A DNA stretch of 64,000 nt from Rhodeus uyekii (GCA_037043235.1 JAWRVZ010000103.1:435501-499500); one strand, 5' to 3'; numbered from the stretch's first letter, positions 41,455 through 54,903 are shown. The notes: generated by a model not told the origin, from the sequence alone. Program-made: numbers and translations.

Positions 41455-42855
41455 AAAATTCTTGGCACGCCAAAAAACTGCATTAACACATGTTTTGCCA
41501 TACACGTTTATTCCCTTTGTGTGTATTGGAACAAAACTAAAAAAAGAAGGGAAGAAATACAAATTTGACATAATTTCACACAGAACTCCAAAAATTTGCT
41601 GAAAAAAATTATTGCCACCCTTAACTTAATATTTGGTTGCACACCCTTTGGAAAAAAATTACTGAAATCTTCCTTTAAACATCAATAAGCTTATTACACT
41701 TCTAACCTGGAATTTTGGGTTTTTCCAACAGCGATTTTAAGATCTCTTTTCAGGTGTTCAATGGGATTTAGATCTAGACTCATTTCTGGCCCCTTCAGAA
41801 CTCTCCAGTCCATTTTTGGGTGCTTTCTGAAGTATGTTTGGGGTAATTGTCCTGCTGGAAGACCCACGATCCCAGATGCAAACAAACCCAGCTTTTTGGC
41901 ACTGGGCCCTACTTTGCGACACAAAATCCTTTGGTAATCCTCAGATTTCCTGATGCCATAGTCAAGGCACCCAGTGCCAGAGGAAGCAAATAAAAAAATA
42001 AAAAAACCTTTGACCCTCCACCATATTTGACTGTAGGTACTGTGTTATTTTCTTTCTAGGACTCATTTCATTTTTGGTAAACAGCAGAATGATGCAATTT
42101 ACCAAAAAGCTCTATCTTGGTCTCATCTGTCCACAAGACGTGGACAGTTTTCCCAGAAGGATTTTGGATTACCCAAGTACATTTTAGCAAACTGTATTCT
42201 TGTCTTATTTTTACGTCTCTTGGTCCTACTGGGTCTCCTGTTTCATTTCTTTCAAATTTCGACGGATAGATCATGCTGACACTGAAACACCCTGAGCCTG
42301 CAGGACAGCTTGAATTTCTTTTGAACTTGTTTGGGGCAGCTTATCCACAATCCGGACTATCCTGCTTAGCAATCTTTCATCAATTGTTCTCTTTCATCCA
42401 CATCCAAGGAGATTAGCTGCAGTGCCATGGATTTCAAACTTCTTGATAGTTGCACACTGTGGAAAAAGGAACATCTAGATCTAGATTTACTTGTAACATT
42501 GAGGTGTGTGTTTATTTTACACAATTTTGGTTCTCAAGTCCTCTGCTTTCAGGTGTGATTTTTATGTTGCCCACAGCTGTCACTTGCCCCAGGTGAGTTT
42601 AAAGGATCATCACATGCTTGAAATAATCTTATTTATCCACTAATTTGAAAGGGTTGCAATCATTTTATAGTTCATTTTTGTAGTTTTATGTGAAATGTTA
42701 TTTTTTCCTCCTTATTTTGTTTTGTTCCAATACACACAAAATAAACGTGTGTATGGCAAAACGTGTTAATGCAATACTTTTTTTGTGAGCAATACTTTCC
42801 TTGATTTTCTGGAAAATTTTCAGGGGTCCCAACAATTTTGGCCATGACTGTGTTT
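41455..42855 (-). mobile_element. Tc1-like transposon with ~200-bp terminal repeats, degenerate
   Basis: The right end ttttggccatgactgt and its inner 200 bp (ending near 42650) match, in reverse, the left end at 41465-41620 through shared blocks such as gcattaacac, ttttgccatacac and tattggaacaaaac. The minus strand encodes VLWTDETKIELFG (first catalytic Asp, ~42120) and SLDLNPIEHLKRDL (catalytic Glu, ~41760), with frameshifts and stops between them. The outer ~30 bp of the left end are degenerate. Same family as 23693-24656. Confidence 0.88.
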
Positions 42856-44194
42856 CGAGGCTTTTCATTTTTCAGAATTAAAACATTTTCAATCATCATC
42901 AGACTCTATGCTTAAAACAAATTGAAAAATAACTGGGTTCATTCAAGTCAAAAATATTGTTAACCTAAATTCAGCTTCCTATTTGTCCGTATTGAAATGA
43001 GCGTTTGATGTTGTTTTATCTGTTCATGTTTGAACATGACCAACATCACCGCTAATTGTTTCCAAGTCGACTTCATTTACACTCCATGCAATGGATCTGG
43101 ACCTGTATCGATTAATGCAGTGTTTGGTCTAGAAGCAACAAAAACCAATCTCCTCCATTTCAGTGTATCCAGCACTGTCATTACGTCTGAGGCCAGCACT
43201 AAGCCGGGCGGAGGAAGGGATTTCTGCTGTCATATTGCTACAAAATGGTTTGTAGGCCTTATATTTGATCAGAGAAGAGGAACCTCCTAAAGCAAGGTTA
43301 GATTGACCTTTTCTCTTGATATTGCGCTTTTTAAAAACTGATTTACTGTGGAAAACACACCATTGGTTTTCTGTTGGTGCCTTCGCAGGAGAATGTGGTG
43401 GATTACTGTTGAACGAGCATTTCCAAAATCGAATTTGCCTGTTTTGCCAGTGTAATGTGCTGTGTTCAGACCCTCTTACATGCTTCATCTAAATAGTGCT
43501 GTTCAGGATGCACAGAAAAACAATCACATTAGTGTGTTTATAAACATGAGTCGAAGCTCTCACCATCTGTATCAGTCACCTGACTGCTGTCGAGCTGTCA
43601 TAAGTGATGACACCTGCCACATGGTCCCTGACATGACATGATACTTTGTGGCCCCCAAATCAACGTTCCCTGACGCACGCTGGTGCTAATGTGTGTGATG
43701 TTCTGTGTCAGACGGGTCACACACAACGCTAAAACTGTTTCCGATCCCAGGTCAACACAATCTCATGGTGAAGTCATTTTTAAATGATTTTGTGACTCAT
43801 GTGAAAATAAAATCAGTAATTACTGATTAAAGGGACCTATTATGTAAAATTCACAAAATGTAATGGTTGTTTCAGCAAACGTGTTTCCACAATGTGTCAT
43901 ATTTGCTTTTTGAGCCACTCAACGGACATTTCAAATTCAGAACTGTTGGGCAATGATATGTACAGCAACTAAAGTTATAAAACACTGTCAGATTCACATT
44001 CATCTTATTCTGATAAAACTGAAAATGTTTTTAGTCCCTAACTCTGGGCATTCTACTGTCAAAGTGTTGTGAAACCTGCAAAAGATAACAATATAATTTT
44101 GCAGAAATGTCACCACAGGTACATTTTTTCAGAGCCTGAGTTGCAACAATGGAAGCATCCAAATCAACAGGTTTTATTCAAGTCAAAAATATTA
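42856..44194. other. intronic sequence, nothing recognised
   Basis: No coding or repeat signal recognised. Short frames here have no recognisable similarity. Confidence 0.5.
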
Positions 44195-45520
44195 TTTAAC
44201 ATCACTAAATCAAGATACCAATTTGTGACACATTTCCTCTGTGGTGCTTTGAGGCTTGCAAGCCAGACCAGAGCTCCAGCCTGGGTTCTTGTCATTGTGC
44301 TTGAAGGATTATCGGCTCCTCCCTTCAAGCTAATTGAATCTCTTCCATAAAAGTCACCAAAAACCTTTTCACAGATCTTTGTTTCTTTCAACCTCCACAA
44401 CGAGATCACAAGGTTATGGAATGGACAATATTCTGCCCATAGGTTCCTTTTTATTTAAACATTAAGGGGTTGAAATAATATGGTTATGGGGTGATGTCCA
44501 GATGCCCCCTAGCTCAGGACAGATTTGTTTCTCCAGGCCACTAAGGGTAAGGTACTGTCCAGAGATATCAGCCGGTCCATGGAAAAGCATCTCTGGATTC
44601 ATCTTTATGACATCAAGGAGAAAGATAAAGCTTTTCTGTTTGACACTCTACTTGAGCCAACTAGCCTCTTCAGTGATGCCATGAACACGCTCTTCGAGAA
44701 GTTTATGGAGAAGTTTTGGGAGCTTTTATGCAGTATCCCCCTCACCAGACTCAGGTCTTAGGAGCTGTCCCTGACGTCTAGTTCCTAAAAGAGAGTGTCG
44801 CTTCTCCTGCCCCTCTCCAAAAATCAGGGACATCGGGATGGGTTCTCAGCCGAGGCCTCCTAAGCAGATAACAAATCCGAGGACCATTCTTCTTATGACC
44901 TGCGATCAACCTGGAAGTTAACGCGAGCACCAAAACCACGGTAGACAGCAGAGGCGAGCGTTTTTGTTTGTTGCCTTTTCAAATAAATGGTATTATAAGA
45001 AAAAGTAGAATGTGTTTATTTAAAGTAAAACTAACAGTGGGATTGTTAACAAGCATACACAACAGCATATTCATTTCCAATAGCCAAAGCAGAACAACGA
45101 ATGATGCATACCATACAATTTCTTTAGACATAAACCGATCTATTGTTTGAGTGTGACCATAACTTTAAAAACTGTAGATTGCGCTCAAGCGCTCCTGTTA
45201 CCAGGACTAGGTGACAGTATAACTACTGCATCTCACCGTCACAGGCAAAGAGGCTATAGAATAGGTTCCTCCACCGATGGAGAACGGTACTTCATTGTTC
45301 ATTGAGACAGCTCTGGAGTACCTGCAGGAAGGTTTTTCCGCAAGATTATCCCCTTGCACACCGAAGGTGTAAGTGGCAAACAGATTTGTACACCATGTCG
45401 CTCTGGGTGATGTATCACTGGGGAGAAACCCATTGGTGGCACATTTCCTCTGTGGTACTTTGAGGCATTGCACGGCAGTTTGAGTATTGTCATTCCCAAA
45501 GTATCATTGAATTCAAAAGG
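44195..45520 (+). mobile_element. rearranged DIRS-like fragments
   Basis: Three same-strand pieces in a non-standard order: recombinase (44215-44348, HFLCGALRLASQTRAPAW then VIVLEGLSAPPFKLIESLP), gag-like (44520-44960, EKHLWIHLYDIKEKDKAFLF and SLFSDAMNTLFEKF), and recombinase again (45290-45480, ALEYLQEGFSARLSPCTPKV then LGDVSLGRNPLVAHFLCGTL). The last ends in cattcccaaagtatcattg, which resembles the terminal-repeat region of the old copy at 33645. No RT segment is present between them. Confidence 0.8.
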
Positions 45521-45589
45521 GAATATCCTGAAAAGGGAGCAAGATACTGCTTCACTCCTTCCATACAGTGACATGGACCCCTTTGGGTT

Positions 45590-46085
45590 TGTTGAAGATG
45601 AGTCAATTCGTGGTGTTCTTGATCAGTTGCAGGGGTTTGATTGCACTAGAAGGACATCCAGAAGGGCGTTGCAAATAATGAAGCCTGGAAATGACCATAG
45701 CCTGTCCCAGAAGTTGTGTTGCTTGCCTGCCAAACCTGCATGATCTTTGAAGGTCAGCTGGTCCTCAAAAAATACTCCCAGACTTCTGACAGACCTTGAT
45801 GGGATAATCGTTGAGGAGTCGATCTGGACAGTGAAGTTGTGTTGTAGAGTCGGATTTGCAGGAAAGACGAGAAGCTCAGTCTTTGCCAGGTTGAGCTGCA
45901 GATGATGCTCTTACATCCCTGCCAAGATGTCCGCTAGGTTGCTTATGATTTGCGCTGCTACCGTGAGATTCTCTGGTGGAAATGATTAAAGGCAGAGCTG
46001 TGTCTCATCGGCGTAGCAGTGATAGAAGAATCCGTGTGCCCGTATGATGGGACACAGTGATGTGGTGTACATGGAGAAGAGAGAT
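45590..46085 (-). mobile_element. L2-type LINE RT fragment
   Basis: The minus strand reads LGPSLFSMYTTSLCPIIRAH, GFFYHCYADETQLCL and HHLQLNLAKTELLVFPANP, a clear L2-clade RT palm to thumb. The catalytic YADD is changed to YADE, and in-frame stops and a frame change follow, so it is inactive. Confidence 0.9.
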
Positions 46086-46169
46086 GGTCCAAGTGTTTAT
46101 GTATTTAATGTTAAGCGAAGATAAATTACAAAGTAAAAAATACAAATTAAACAGGAAACTGACAATCAT

Positions 46170-46546
46170 GACAGACTGGGGGACACAGAGGTTATTGCAC
46201 AATAACAGGTTTTATTGAAGTCAGGACGCAAAACAGTGAGCTGGTGAACAGGTGAAAACACAGGAACTGGTGAGTGGCTTAACTGAAGCAGTGAACACGG
46301 TGAGCAGTCTTGTGGAACCTTGGAAACTCGGGAGCGTAGAGTAGCTTGAAGATTGAGCAGAGTCGCAATGCAGTCTGTGTAGCATAACACTAAGACCAGA
46401 CAATGAGTCAAGGGTGAGGGCTTGTGATATAGGGCTCCAATGATGGGAAACAGGTGCGGGTGCTCAGTACTCAGGTGACTGGGAACGAGTAGGCGGAGCG
46501 TGGAAGTCTGGTGCAGGGGGCGTGGCTGAGTCTGTGACAGAAACTG
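46170..46546 (-). repeat. probable solo LTR
   Basis: On the minus strand it begins tgtcacagactcagccacg, has cttcaataaaacctg as polyadenylation signal near the 3' part, and ends ccccagtctgtca. TG...CA ends and the signal position fit an LTR; no internal domain and no clear target duplication are seen. Confidence 0.5.
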
Positions 46547-49500
46547 TACAAACAAATTATAAAATGTAAATACAGCACACAATGAGATAAGTGACCATGT
46601 CAATATGAAGTATATATTTTTGATTATGTTTGAGCACTGAACACACATTTTTTTTTTTTTTTTTTTGGTAATTAATGTCTTTATTACTCCCAGAGCAGTT
46701 TATTACAACTGGTCTGTTGAAATATTTTGTGCCGATAAAAATAATTTCTGATTAGTGTGTTTACAATAAATAAATCAATGGCAATTTACCAGGAGTCTTA
46801 TTTGTCAAATGCCCACACTGACACTGGAAACTATAGAAGTGTTAGCTGTAGCAGGTTGTCAAGTCAAATTTATTTGTATAGCTCTTTTCACAGTACACAT
46901 TGATTTAAAGCAGCTTTGCAGAAATTTATACTGTTGTGTTTATAATGCCTTGGTACTTTACCAATAGAGCATGACTTAGTGGGCAATAAGATTTTATATA
47001 ATTATGATCTGAGTGACCCTGCAGATTTATATCTAATTATCTTGTATTTATTTATAGTGTTGTCTTGTCTAATACATATATTAGTGCTGCAGTAAAAGTA
47101 TCAGTCAGTTTTTGCAGGTGAAATGTCTGATGCTTCGGTTAGTAGTATCGCTGAATTCAGGCAGAATTACTATAACTTGACAGCTAAGTTACTGTAGTTG
47201 TAAAATGACTTGTATTGTGGTAAATATTTTGGGAAAGTTCAACTTCTGGAAAACATAGTCACATTATCTGGAATTGGTATTGAAGGGTTTGTGGTGAGTA
47301 CTGTTCACCTGAAAACTGAGAAGGATGACCATTCATCTGTGTGAAACCTTTATAAACTGATTGAAATATATTCATGGTCACCATGCTCTTTCAAGCGGTG
47401 TTTTGATGGTTGTGGTATCCGTGCATGTGTTTGTGCCAGTTGAAGAATAGGAGATACCTGTTCGTCTGCTATAGAACAGTGTAGATGAACACCACATTTC
47501 CTGATGGATATATTTATAATCAATTGTCCAATGATTTGTTGAATAGTCAAAAAAATTAACAATACTGAGTTCCAGAGAAACTGTAAAACTGGAAGGTTGT
47601 TCAAACGTTCCCCTTAGACATCAGATTTCAGTGGTTAGGTTTGGGTTAGAGTGTTTGACATTGCCTAGTTAGTTGAGGGGTGTTGTTTGACAAGAATGCT
47701 CCAAAAATCAATGATGATCCAGAAGCACATCCAGCTGGGCAAAATCACACTCACCATTTACAGGTTTAAAAAGTTTTCCAGACCTGTCCTGGTTGAGTAA
47801 ACTGCCGGCAGGCAGGTAATTAATCACAGCGCGTGCCCTTCACGTCCCACTGCGGTCTTCAGGGAGCAGGTGACATGCAGTGCTAAACAGCATTCTCTCA
47901 TTTCTAAGACGTGTTTGTTCTAGAGGTCCATAATGTAGTTTGTGATTGTAAATAGTCTCAAAAACATGGTTTATGTTGATGCATCTTTCTGTTGTGCATA
48001 TATAGTGTAAAGTCATTGGCATGACTATGAATGTTTTGTTCCAATGTGATTGAAGATCTGTAGAACATCAGAAGGTAACAGATAATGATTCTATGGGAAA
48101 CTCTTCAGTCACAGCCTTTTCTGATAAATTATTTTTAATTGCTTGATTCTGATTGGTCAGGTGTAACATTCTGAGGTCAGTTATTGTCAATAGCAATGCT
48201 CATGTTTTTTGTGTCACACAATATGGATGGCAAAGTCACACAATCACTCTTGTTTCATTCGAATGCAGCCTCAATTAATCAGTGTAAAATGAAACCGTAG
48301 GACCTCAGAATAAATAGTGAGCCTACTATTGTTGAAGTGTTGTCTTGTTGCTAGAATGATTGTTAACACTGTTGGGCTGGGCGCTATGATGATATGTATA
48401 CTTAACACGACACAAAATGTCTATTGTTTGATTGCTACATCGTGTATATCGCGAAATATATAGCACTATTGACACTTCACAGTGATGAAATGCATAAATT
48501 AGAAAATAAAGAGCAGGATATTCTCAATGTTGAAAAATGTAATCGAACACAATGAGCAGTGACGGAAAACTCAATGCGGTCACACGCTGAATGATACACA
48601 GCGTAAGCGCACAGAAAGCCACATCTGTCAGCAGCTGGTTATGTCTCAAGTGAAAGTAAACAGTTGGGTGTAAACCGAATGTGTATCAGTATAATGAAGC
48701 TGTACATTTGGTCTTAAAGAGAGTAGCCTAATAAACCTAACTGTCATTAATGTGAATCAAACAAAATAAGAAAATTACTTTTTTAGCTTTAATAAAACTA
48801 CACTTATATTTAATTAATACAGTGAAGGCTATGCAATATTTTATTTTTACATTTGATTACTAAATGTCTGTACTAGTTCGAACTACATATTAAATAAACC
48901 AATTGTACCTGAAAAACATAATTTAATTAATATTTCTTCTTATTTTTAGTAACAAAAATGAGATAAAATAACAAAATAACATATATATATATATATATAT
49001 ATATATCACAATAAAGTTATTTTGATTTATTTTATTCTGATGTAGATATATATTATCGTAAAATAAAATTTCTCATATCCATAAAATGTGATCATATTGC
49101 TGTAATGGATTATAAGATAATAAACAGTTAAGATTTCAATTAAGATTTCACCTCAAATCAATATTTATTGCCCCTGTCATTATTTGTGTGGTGAAAAACT
49201 GTGTATAAGTGACACAACTGAACATTTTCACTTAAATCTCCATCTAGTTTGTTTGTTGAGGATTTGTTGAAGATTTGCATTTATTATTTGTAAGAAGTAG
49301 CTGTAATATAAACCTCAAAGTGATGCATATTTTTACATTGATACTTTTATTCAACATGGACACACTAAAATGATCAAAACGACAGTAAAGACATTTATAA
49401 TCTTTGAAAAGTGAATGTACACACACTATAGTTTGAGCAATGTTTATTCGTTTCCATAACTTTTCCAGGCCTGGGCAACAACAGTTTAAAAACCTCTGAT

Positions 49501-50335
49501 ATCTTCATGTTTTCATGGAGCATGAGATCCCTGTTATGAGTCCCATCGTTTTTCAGTCAGTTTTCTGTCTCAGAGGCATGAAATTCAGAAACTGAATGTT
49601 GTAGGAGGATGAGGAGCAACACTGTTTCCTTATCAGTCCTCACCTGCTGCACTCGTATATGAGAAGAGAGGAAAAAGATGGAAAAAGCATTTCAGGGTAT
49701 CCAGCTTAAGACATTTATTCATGTTCATCCTCCACACACACACACTCCCCAAATACTGTGTTGCTAGTGTCAAGCCATCTTTATTTCTTAGAATGGAAAT
49801 GAATTTGCTTCATAATTGAGGTTGGCCCTTCAGGGCAGGATGGTGTAAGAAATGTCAACATTCCTTAAATGAGGAGCGCTGCAGATCCATCCCAAACATG
49901 TGGGCTCATCTTTACACCCGTGCATTATGAAAGCGAATCTAATCACTCCTCCCACCACATAAAAGCTGTTCTTCAGAGGAGACAATAGCCACGTCCTCAT
50001 GAGGATCTCTTTCTGCTAATCAGCACATTAAGTGAGATAACATGCTCCATAGTAATATGTAATATAAAATAGTGATTTTCTTTAAGATTAATTAGCAAAA
50101 AATACAATTTTAATCAAAATTGTATTGTTGATATCATGTCTTGTTTTTCATGCATTTTAAATGCATTTTAAATTCTCTCTTCCTTAAATTTCCAACCAGT
50201 TCTTGGTTCTTCTGAGCCATGTTTTTCTTTTTTTCTTTTTTTTACGGAGACTCCTAGTGCTATGGATGCTTGTTTCTGCCACAGAATAAAAAAATATAAA
50301 ATAAAAAGTAATTGCGACTTTTTAACCTCTCAATT
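46547..50335. other. intronic sequence
   Basis: Poly(T) at 46648-46666, a common teleost repeat start (tttatttgtatagctctttt) at 46868, (TA)n at 48980-49006. No gene recognised. Confidence 0.5.
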
Positions 50336-50337
50336 AG

Positions 50338-50672
50338 AGAGGACATTTGGTGCGTGCGCTTGGTTGAGGTAGCCACTGGTGCGAAGCTACCATCTGTGGG
50401 ATTATGACTGAATGCCGTCAGAATCCCGCCTAAACGGAACAATACCGCAGCACCGCGGTAACCGGCCTCCTTCTCCGTCACCAGAACCGGGGGGTGGCCG
50501 AAAGAGTGTCGCCCCTCTCCCCCGATCGCACCTCAAGTTTGTGGAGAAGGGACTGCTGAATAGAGAGCTAAATGACTCGTAGACAACAGAGATTCGTAAA
50601 TGACTCGTGCATGGCAGAGCAGCTCACTCGCTGCGATCCATTGAAAGTCAGCCCTCGATCCAAGTTTTTGTC
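50338..50672 (+). pseudogene. 28S rRNA 3'-end fragment (pseudogene)
   Basis: From gacatttggtg (50342) the sequence follows the last part of vertebrate 28S rRNA: ggtgcgaagctaccatctgt, gggattatgactgaa, gtcagaatcccgcc, cagagcagctcactcgctgc, gatccattgaaagtcagccc, ending near tttttgtc at 50672. Differences from the functional consensus include a missing ~5 bases between gaatgc and gtcagaatc and changes at conserved positions (cggaacaataccgcagc). It is a fragment inserted in a host intron, not a functional rRNA gene. Confidence 0.9.
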
Positions 50673-50910
50673 GGCTCCGGAGGGAATTTGGGGGGGAAGG
50701 TGAAGCACCGGAGACCAGTAGCGATAGGACGAGCGGGGAGAGGCGCCGATCCGATCCCCAGGCCCCGGTTCCCTCCCTCGGTCGGGACAGGCGCTCGGCC
50801 TCCAGGGTGGCCGCCCCCTAGTCAAAACCTAAGTCGATTGCGGATGTCCAGTTGCGCAGTTCTCTGGAGGCGGGGGCTTTGCCTGGAAGGTTGGGGTCCA
50901 TTGCCGATTG
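50673..50910 (+). other. rDNA downstream spacer (3' ETS/IGS) attached to the 28S fragment
   Basis: Directly follows the 28S end and stays GC-rich (gggaggcgc-, ggccccgg-type sequence) until about 50905, where AT-rich sequence resumes. Most simply it is the spacer that follows 28S in the rDNA unit, carried along in the same insertion. The apparent reading frame through it is not a gene. Confidence 0.65.
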
Positions 50911-51350
50911 TGAATTTTGACTTTGTAACTTGCAATATCAAGTTTATGTCTCACAAAAAAAGTTTTGTATACTTTTTTTAAATCATTTTTATAAAGTCTT
51001 AATTCTTAGGAAAAAAGATATAACGTTTGTGCATTTTGGTAGACGCTTTATAAAAATTGAGCAAATAATCTCGCAATTGTGAGTTATAAAGTCAGTTTAT
51101 GTCTCAGTTCTTTGGAGAAAAAATATAAACCTGCATATTGCATTACCGTTGTGAGTCATAGTCACAATTATAAACCCACAATTTTTGCAAGAACAAGACT
51201 TTTTTTCGTCATAATTGTGTTCATTTGCATAAAATGCAAGTTTATATCTTCCCCTAAGAATTGAGACATAAAGCAACTTTATAAAAATACAAGTCTGAAT
51301 TGCAAGATACGTACAAACTAGAAATTCAGGAGATGGACAGATTTGTAAGA
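50911..51350. repeat. degenerate ~22-25-bp periodic repeat
   Basis: Variants of attgtgagttataaagtc, caatatcaagtttatgtctc and caattataaacccacaat recur. The same motif is found left of the 28S fragment (aattgcgactttttaacctc at 50311-50330), so the rDNA piece sits inside this repeat. Confidence 0.6.
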
Positions 51351-54300
51351 TACACTTGCAATTGCCTTTTTTTGTTGTTGATTGTTTTTTTGTTCCGCAG
51401 CTGAAACAAGCTCCCATTTACTTCTGGTCTTCTTGCCAAAGGTTTATGCTGAGTGTAATCATAAGAGCCTCTGAGGAGACCGCAGTTAGCTGTTCAAACT
51501 TGATTAATAACAGACACAAAATTAGTTATGGTAAGCATGAAACTGGTGGTTAAATATGAACTGTTTAGCATCATCATGCAAAGATATTTGAGGTGGTGCA
51601 AGTGGTCACAATCACAGTCAAGTAAATAATAAGTGTGTGTTGTTGCGTTTGCGCGCGCGTGTGTTTGTTTGTTTGTTTGTACTGCATATACCTCAGCATG
51701 TTTCATATGATCATTTCCTCAGGAGCATGTATGCATGTTTTAATCTCCACACCTAACTAAATAAAGTAATAAGAGCAGGTCAGTGTGAAAGAAGTTGCTC
51801 TGCGCAGGTGGTTATGCGTGTGTTAGCAACCCTGCAATTATAATGTGTGCACTCTTTAAAGTGTTTGCAGCCAGCAGGTGTTGTATTTTTAATCTTATTT
51901 TAGGCAGAGAGCACACTGAAACTCCTTTAATAAATCCACATGCCTCATGAGAGTGAAAGATCTGACAGCTCTTTTCTGTCACATGAGATATGATATAAAC
52001 ACTCGTACTAAATGTATGACCGGTAATAAATTAACACACAACACACTCACTAAAGCCGTGGCAGGTCTGTGCATGCAAACTTCAATCTTTCCAGTAATTA
52101 AACACATTTAGGTTGTTAAATGAGATGTTCGAAGGATGTTTAAAAACATTTTCTTTTCATACTCAAACAGCAATATTGCACACTAAATTAAGCTGAAAAA
52201 TAATTTAACATTAGCCCCTTTAAAACACGGAAAAGCATTTTGGATTCCCGAACCTAGTCATTGCATCTTTAACTCACGGAGAATCTCAGAAACATAGCCG
52301 TAGTCTCACTGCAGAGATCCGTTCATAGAAGTGTGTGCTATAATGTCATGTATAAAGACACTCAGACTGTTGATACACCTTTCTTGTCTGACTGAGGAGG
52401 CAAGTGCTTGTGCTTAGCATTCATCTAAAAAACAAACCCTGCAGGAAGCTTTCATTTAGGTGGGAGATGAGCGGCCTTTGCCTTTAGCTTGTGCCAGCAA
52501 TAACACCTCGCTTTGATGAATCAATAGTTTGGAAATCCAGAAAGTCAATTACTTTTGAGGAGCTATTTTGGGGCGAGAGGGAACACAAAGAGTCATTGCA
52601 GAGATAATGTTATGTCAGCCCCATCCAGCAGGAGGGCCGCCATGGGCAATAGATATGTCAAGCGTCTGTCGGCGTGTCTACCGCAGAGACTAGTGTGTGT
52701 GTGACTGTGGTAAACAATCTTATACCGGGCCTTTTCTGCTGGGGAAAACTCAACATGGTGCCAGGAAAATGAAAAGTTATTTTGTTGCTGGAGGCTAAAA
52801 ATGAGAAGGAAAGTGATGAGGCATCTGCTGAATCATGAAAGGGAGATGGTAGGTTTTGTATTTGGTGTAAAACGTGGAGCTGTTTTCGGGTGTAGGCTTT
52901 GAGGGCTGAGGTATTCGATTTTAGACTCCTGTGAAAAGAACTCATGCACAGTTGTCTTTGGTTTCGTAAAACTTCCTTCTCTGACATGCAATTCTAAGGC
53001 CACGTACACAGTAGTTATATTTGACAAAAAGAAATAGCATTACTTGGGGAAGTAATAATGAGGGGTGTGTTCGTTATATGGTGATTTTAAACTGAGGCTT
53101 TCTCTCATGACTGTAATGTGCAGGTTAGACTGCAGGTTTGGTGGGAGCAGCTACGACAGAATCAGATTTTCCAGATTTCTAAAATGCACTTTATTTTTCT
53201 GCAGTCTTGGAGTCATAGAATGTGGTTATCAGTCAAAAACTCTGCGGCATGAATTCACTAAAATGTTGCACTGCTTTGTAATGCACAAAAACATCTTTTT
53301 CCTATTCACTAGTCATCCTGTTTCTGGTAACTGGTCATGCTAAAACATCACTTTTATGCATTAATCATGAATATTACATATTGAGTCTTTTCCACAAAGA
53401 TCAGTAAATGAAAGTTAGTTTCAAAGACACGCATGTCTTTGTTTTTTTTTTAAGCTTTCAGTCAGTAAATTCATCAAAAGATGTGGACCTTGTTTGGTAA
53501 AAAAAGCCAATAAATTATAACTTTTACCAACTTTTAAAAATACTATTTTTTTTCAGTCAAATATATTAATTTTACTCAAATTATTAAAGTTTTGATTTAT
53601 TTTCCAAATACAATAACATTCATACAAAATAAAAAGTACTTATTGTAAAGATATTTAATTTAACATCATCACTTACCTTATGCTTCGTGCTACTCAAATA
53701 TACCTACCTATTTTGAGTTTTACCTCTTTTACCTTTACCTCAATCATTGAGTCTGAGAGAGAAAAATATATTTTTCTTAGACTCAAGACAAAATGTTTTA
53801 AAATATGTGTTGGTATTTTACAGCTTAATTGCACCATAAACAAAAGCTAAAAAGGTAATGAGCTATATTATGAGGACCATAAGTAGAATTTCCAGTGGAA
53901 GATACACTAAAATAATGTTCTTTAGTCAATGTTCATTTAGTTTACTTACTACAGGTATAGCGATGAGGGATATTCTCTTCTAAAAACACATAATTTAAAA
54001 AAGGGAAACATTGGCAGAGCCAGCGCTGCAGTCTGGATCACACAGTGAATCACAATTCATTGTTAGTGAAGCGAATGCTGCATTAGCTGCAGTGGAGGAC
54101 GTGATGTGTCCAAAGCGTGTTTAGCACAGCGATCTGATGGGCCATTTCTCCCGCTCGCACCTGCTGCTCTCTCAAATATGATGGCTGCAGTTTGACAGGC
54201 AGGTGCAGGAGCTCCTTTTCCCTCTAACCAGGGCAAATTAATGTGTTCAGAAAGAATTAAACCCATCTGCAACTGTCAGGAAATCATACAGACAGCATGT

Positions 54301-54659
54301 TTGTTCCAGAGAGCGTCCACTGCAGCAGAAATCATTTGCTGGAGCACTCGAGCATCAGCATGCTCTGTTTAGACGTCTGTCAGCCCACCAACACCACTGT
54401 AGCTGTGATATGACTGATCTGAAATCCAGACTGCTATTGACCCAAGGTCAGCCGGAGACATTTGCGTTGTCTGATCTGTTCTTGTTTGCACACACAACTG
54501 TCCATCAAATGTTTCTGGGTTCAACCACCTCATCATTTAAAAGAATCATCCACAAATTGTCATGGAAGAAAACATTTTCCCCAAAAATATCCTTTTAAAG
54601 TGGCATACGAACATAAGATTCCCATGACTCTAACATCAACAAATCGAACTATACAGATA
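51351..54659. other. intronic sequence, nothing recognised
   Basis: No exon, RNA or transposase recognised. A 109-codon minus-strand frame at 52658-52987 has no recognisable domain. Confidence 0.5.
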
Positions 54660-54903
54660 ATGACAGGTTTTTGAACACAAACTCAATCCGCAATTGGTCA
54701 GACAAACTGAAAGTCCCGCCCCAAACTGACACCATTTGTTTTGTAATTATTAGGGTAAAACCAAAATGGGCATTTATGGTCGTGTGGAATGAATTATTTG
54801 ATTTTTGTGCAATCTTATGGGGGAAATTGTTTTGGTGTACGAGCATTTTGGGTTACGAGCTCGCTCTTGGAACGAATTAAACTCGTAAACCGAGGTATTA
54901 CTG
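54660..54903 (-). mobile_element. pogo/Tigger-like DNA transposon end
   Basis: On the minus strand starts cagtaatacctcggtttacg and continues with repeated tacgag-type words (gctcgtaacccaaaatgctc). Same type of terminus as 13111. No transposase. Confidence 0.5.

Noticed and set aside
50607..50981. 124-codon frame in GC-rich sequence
   Set aside because: Lies in the 28S/spacer fragment; an rDNA artefact.
52658..52987. 109-codon minus-strand frame
   Set aside because: No recognisable domain, no paired splice signals; consistent with chance.
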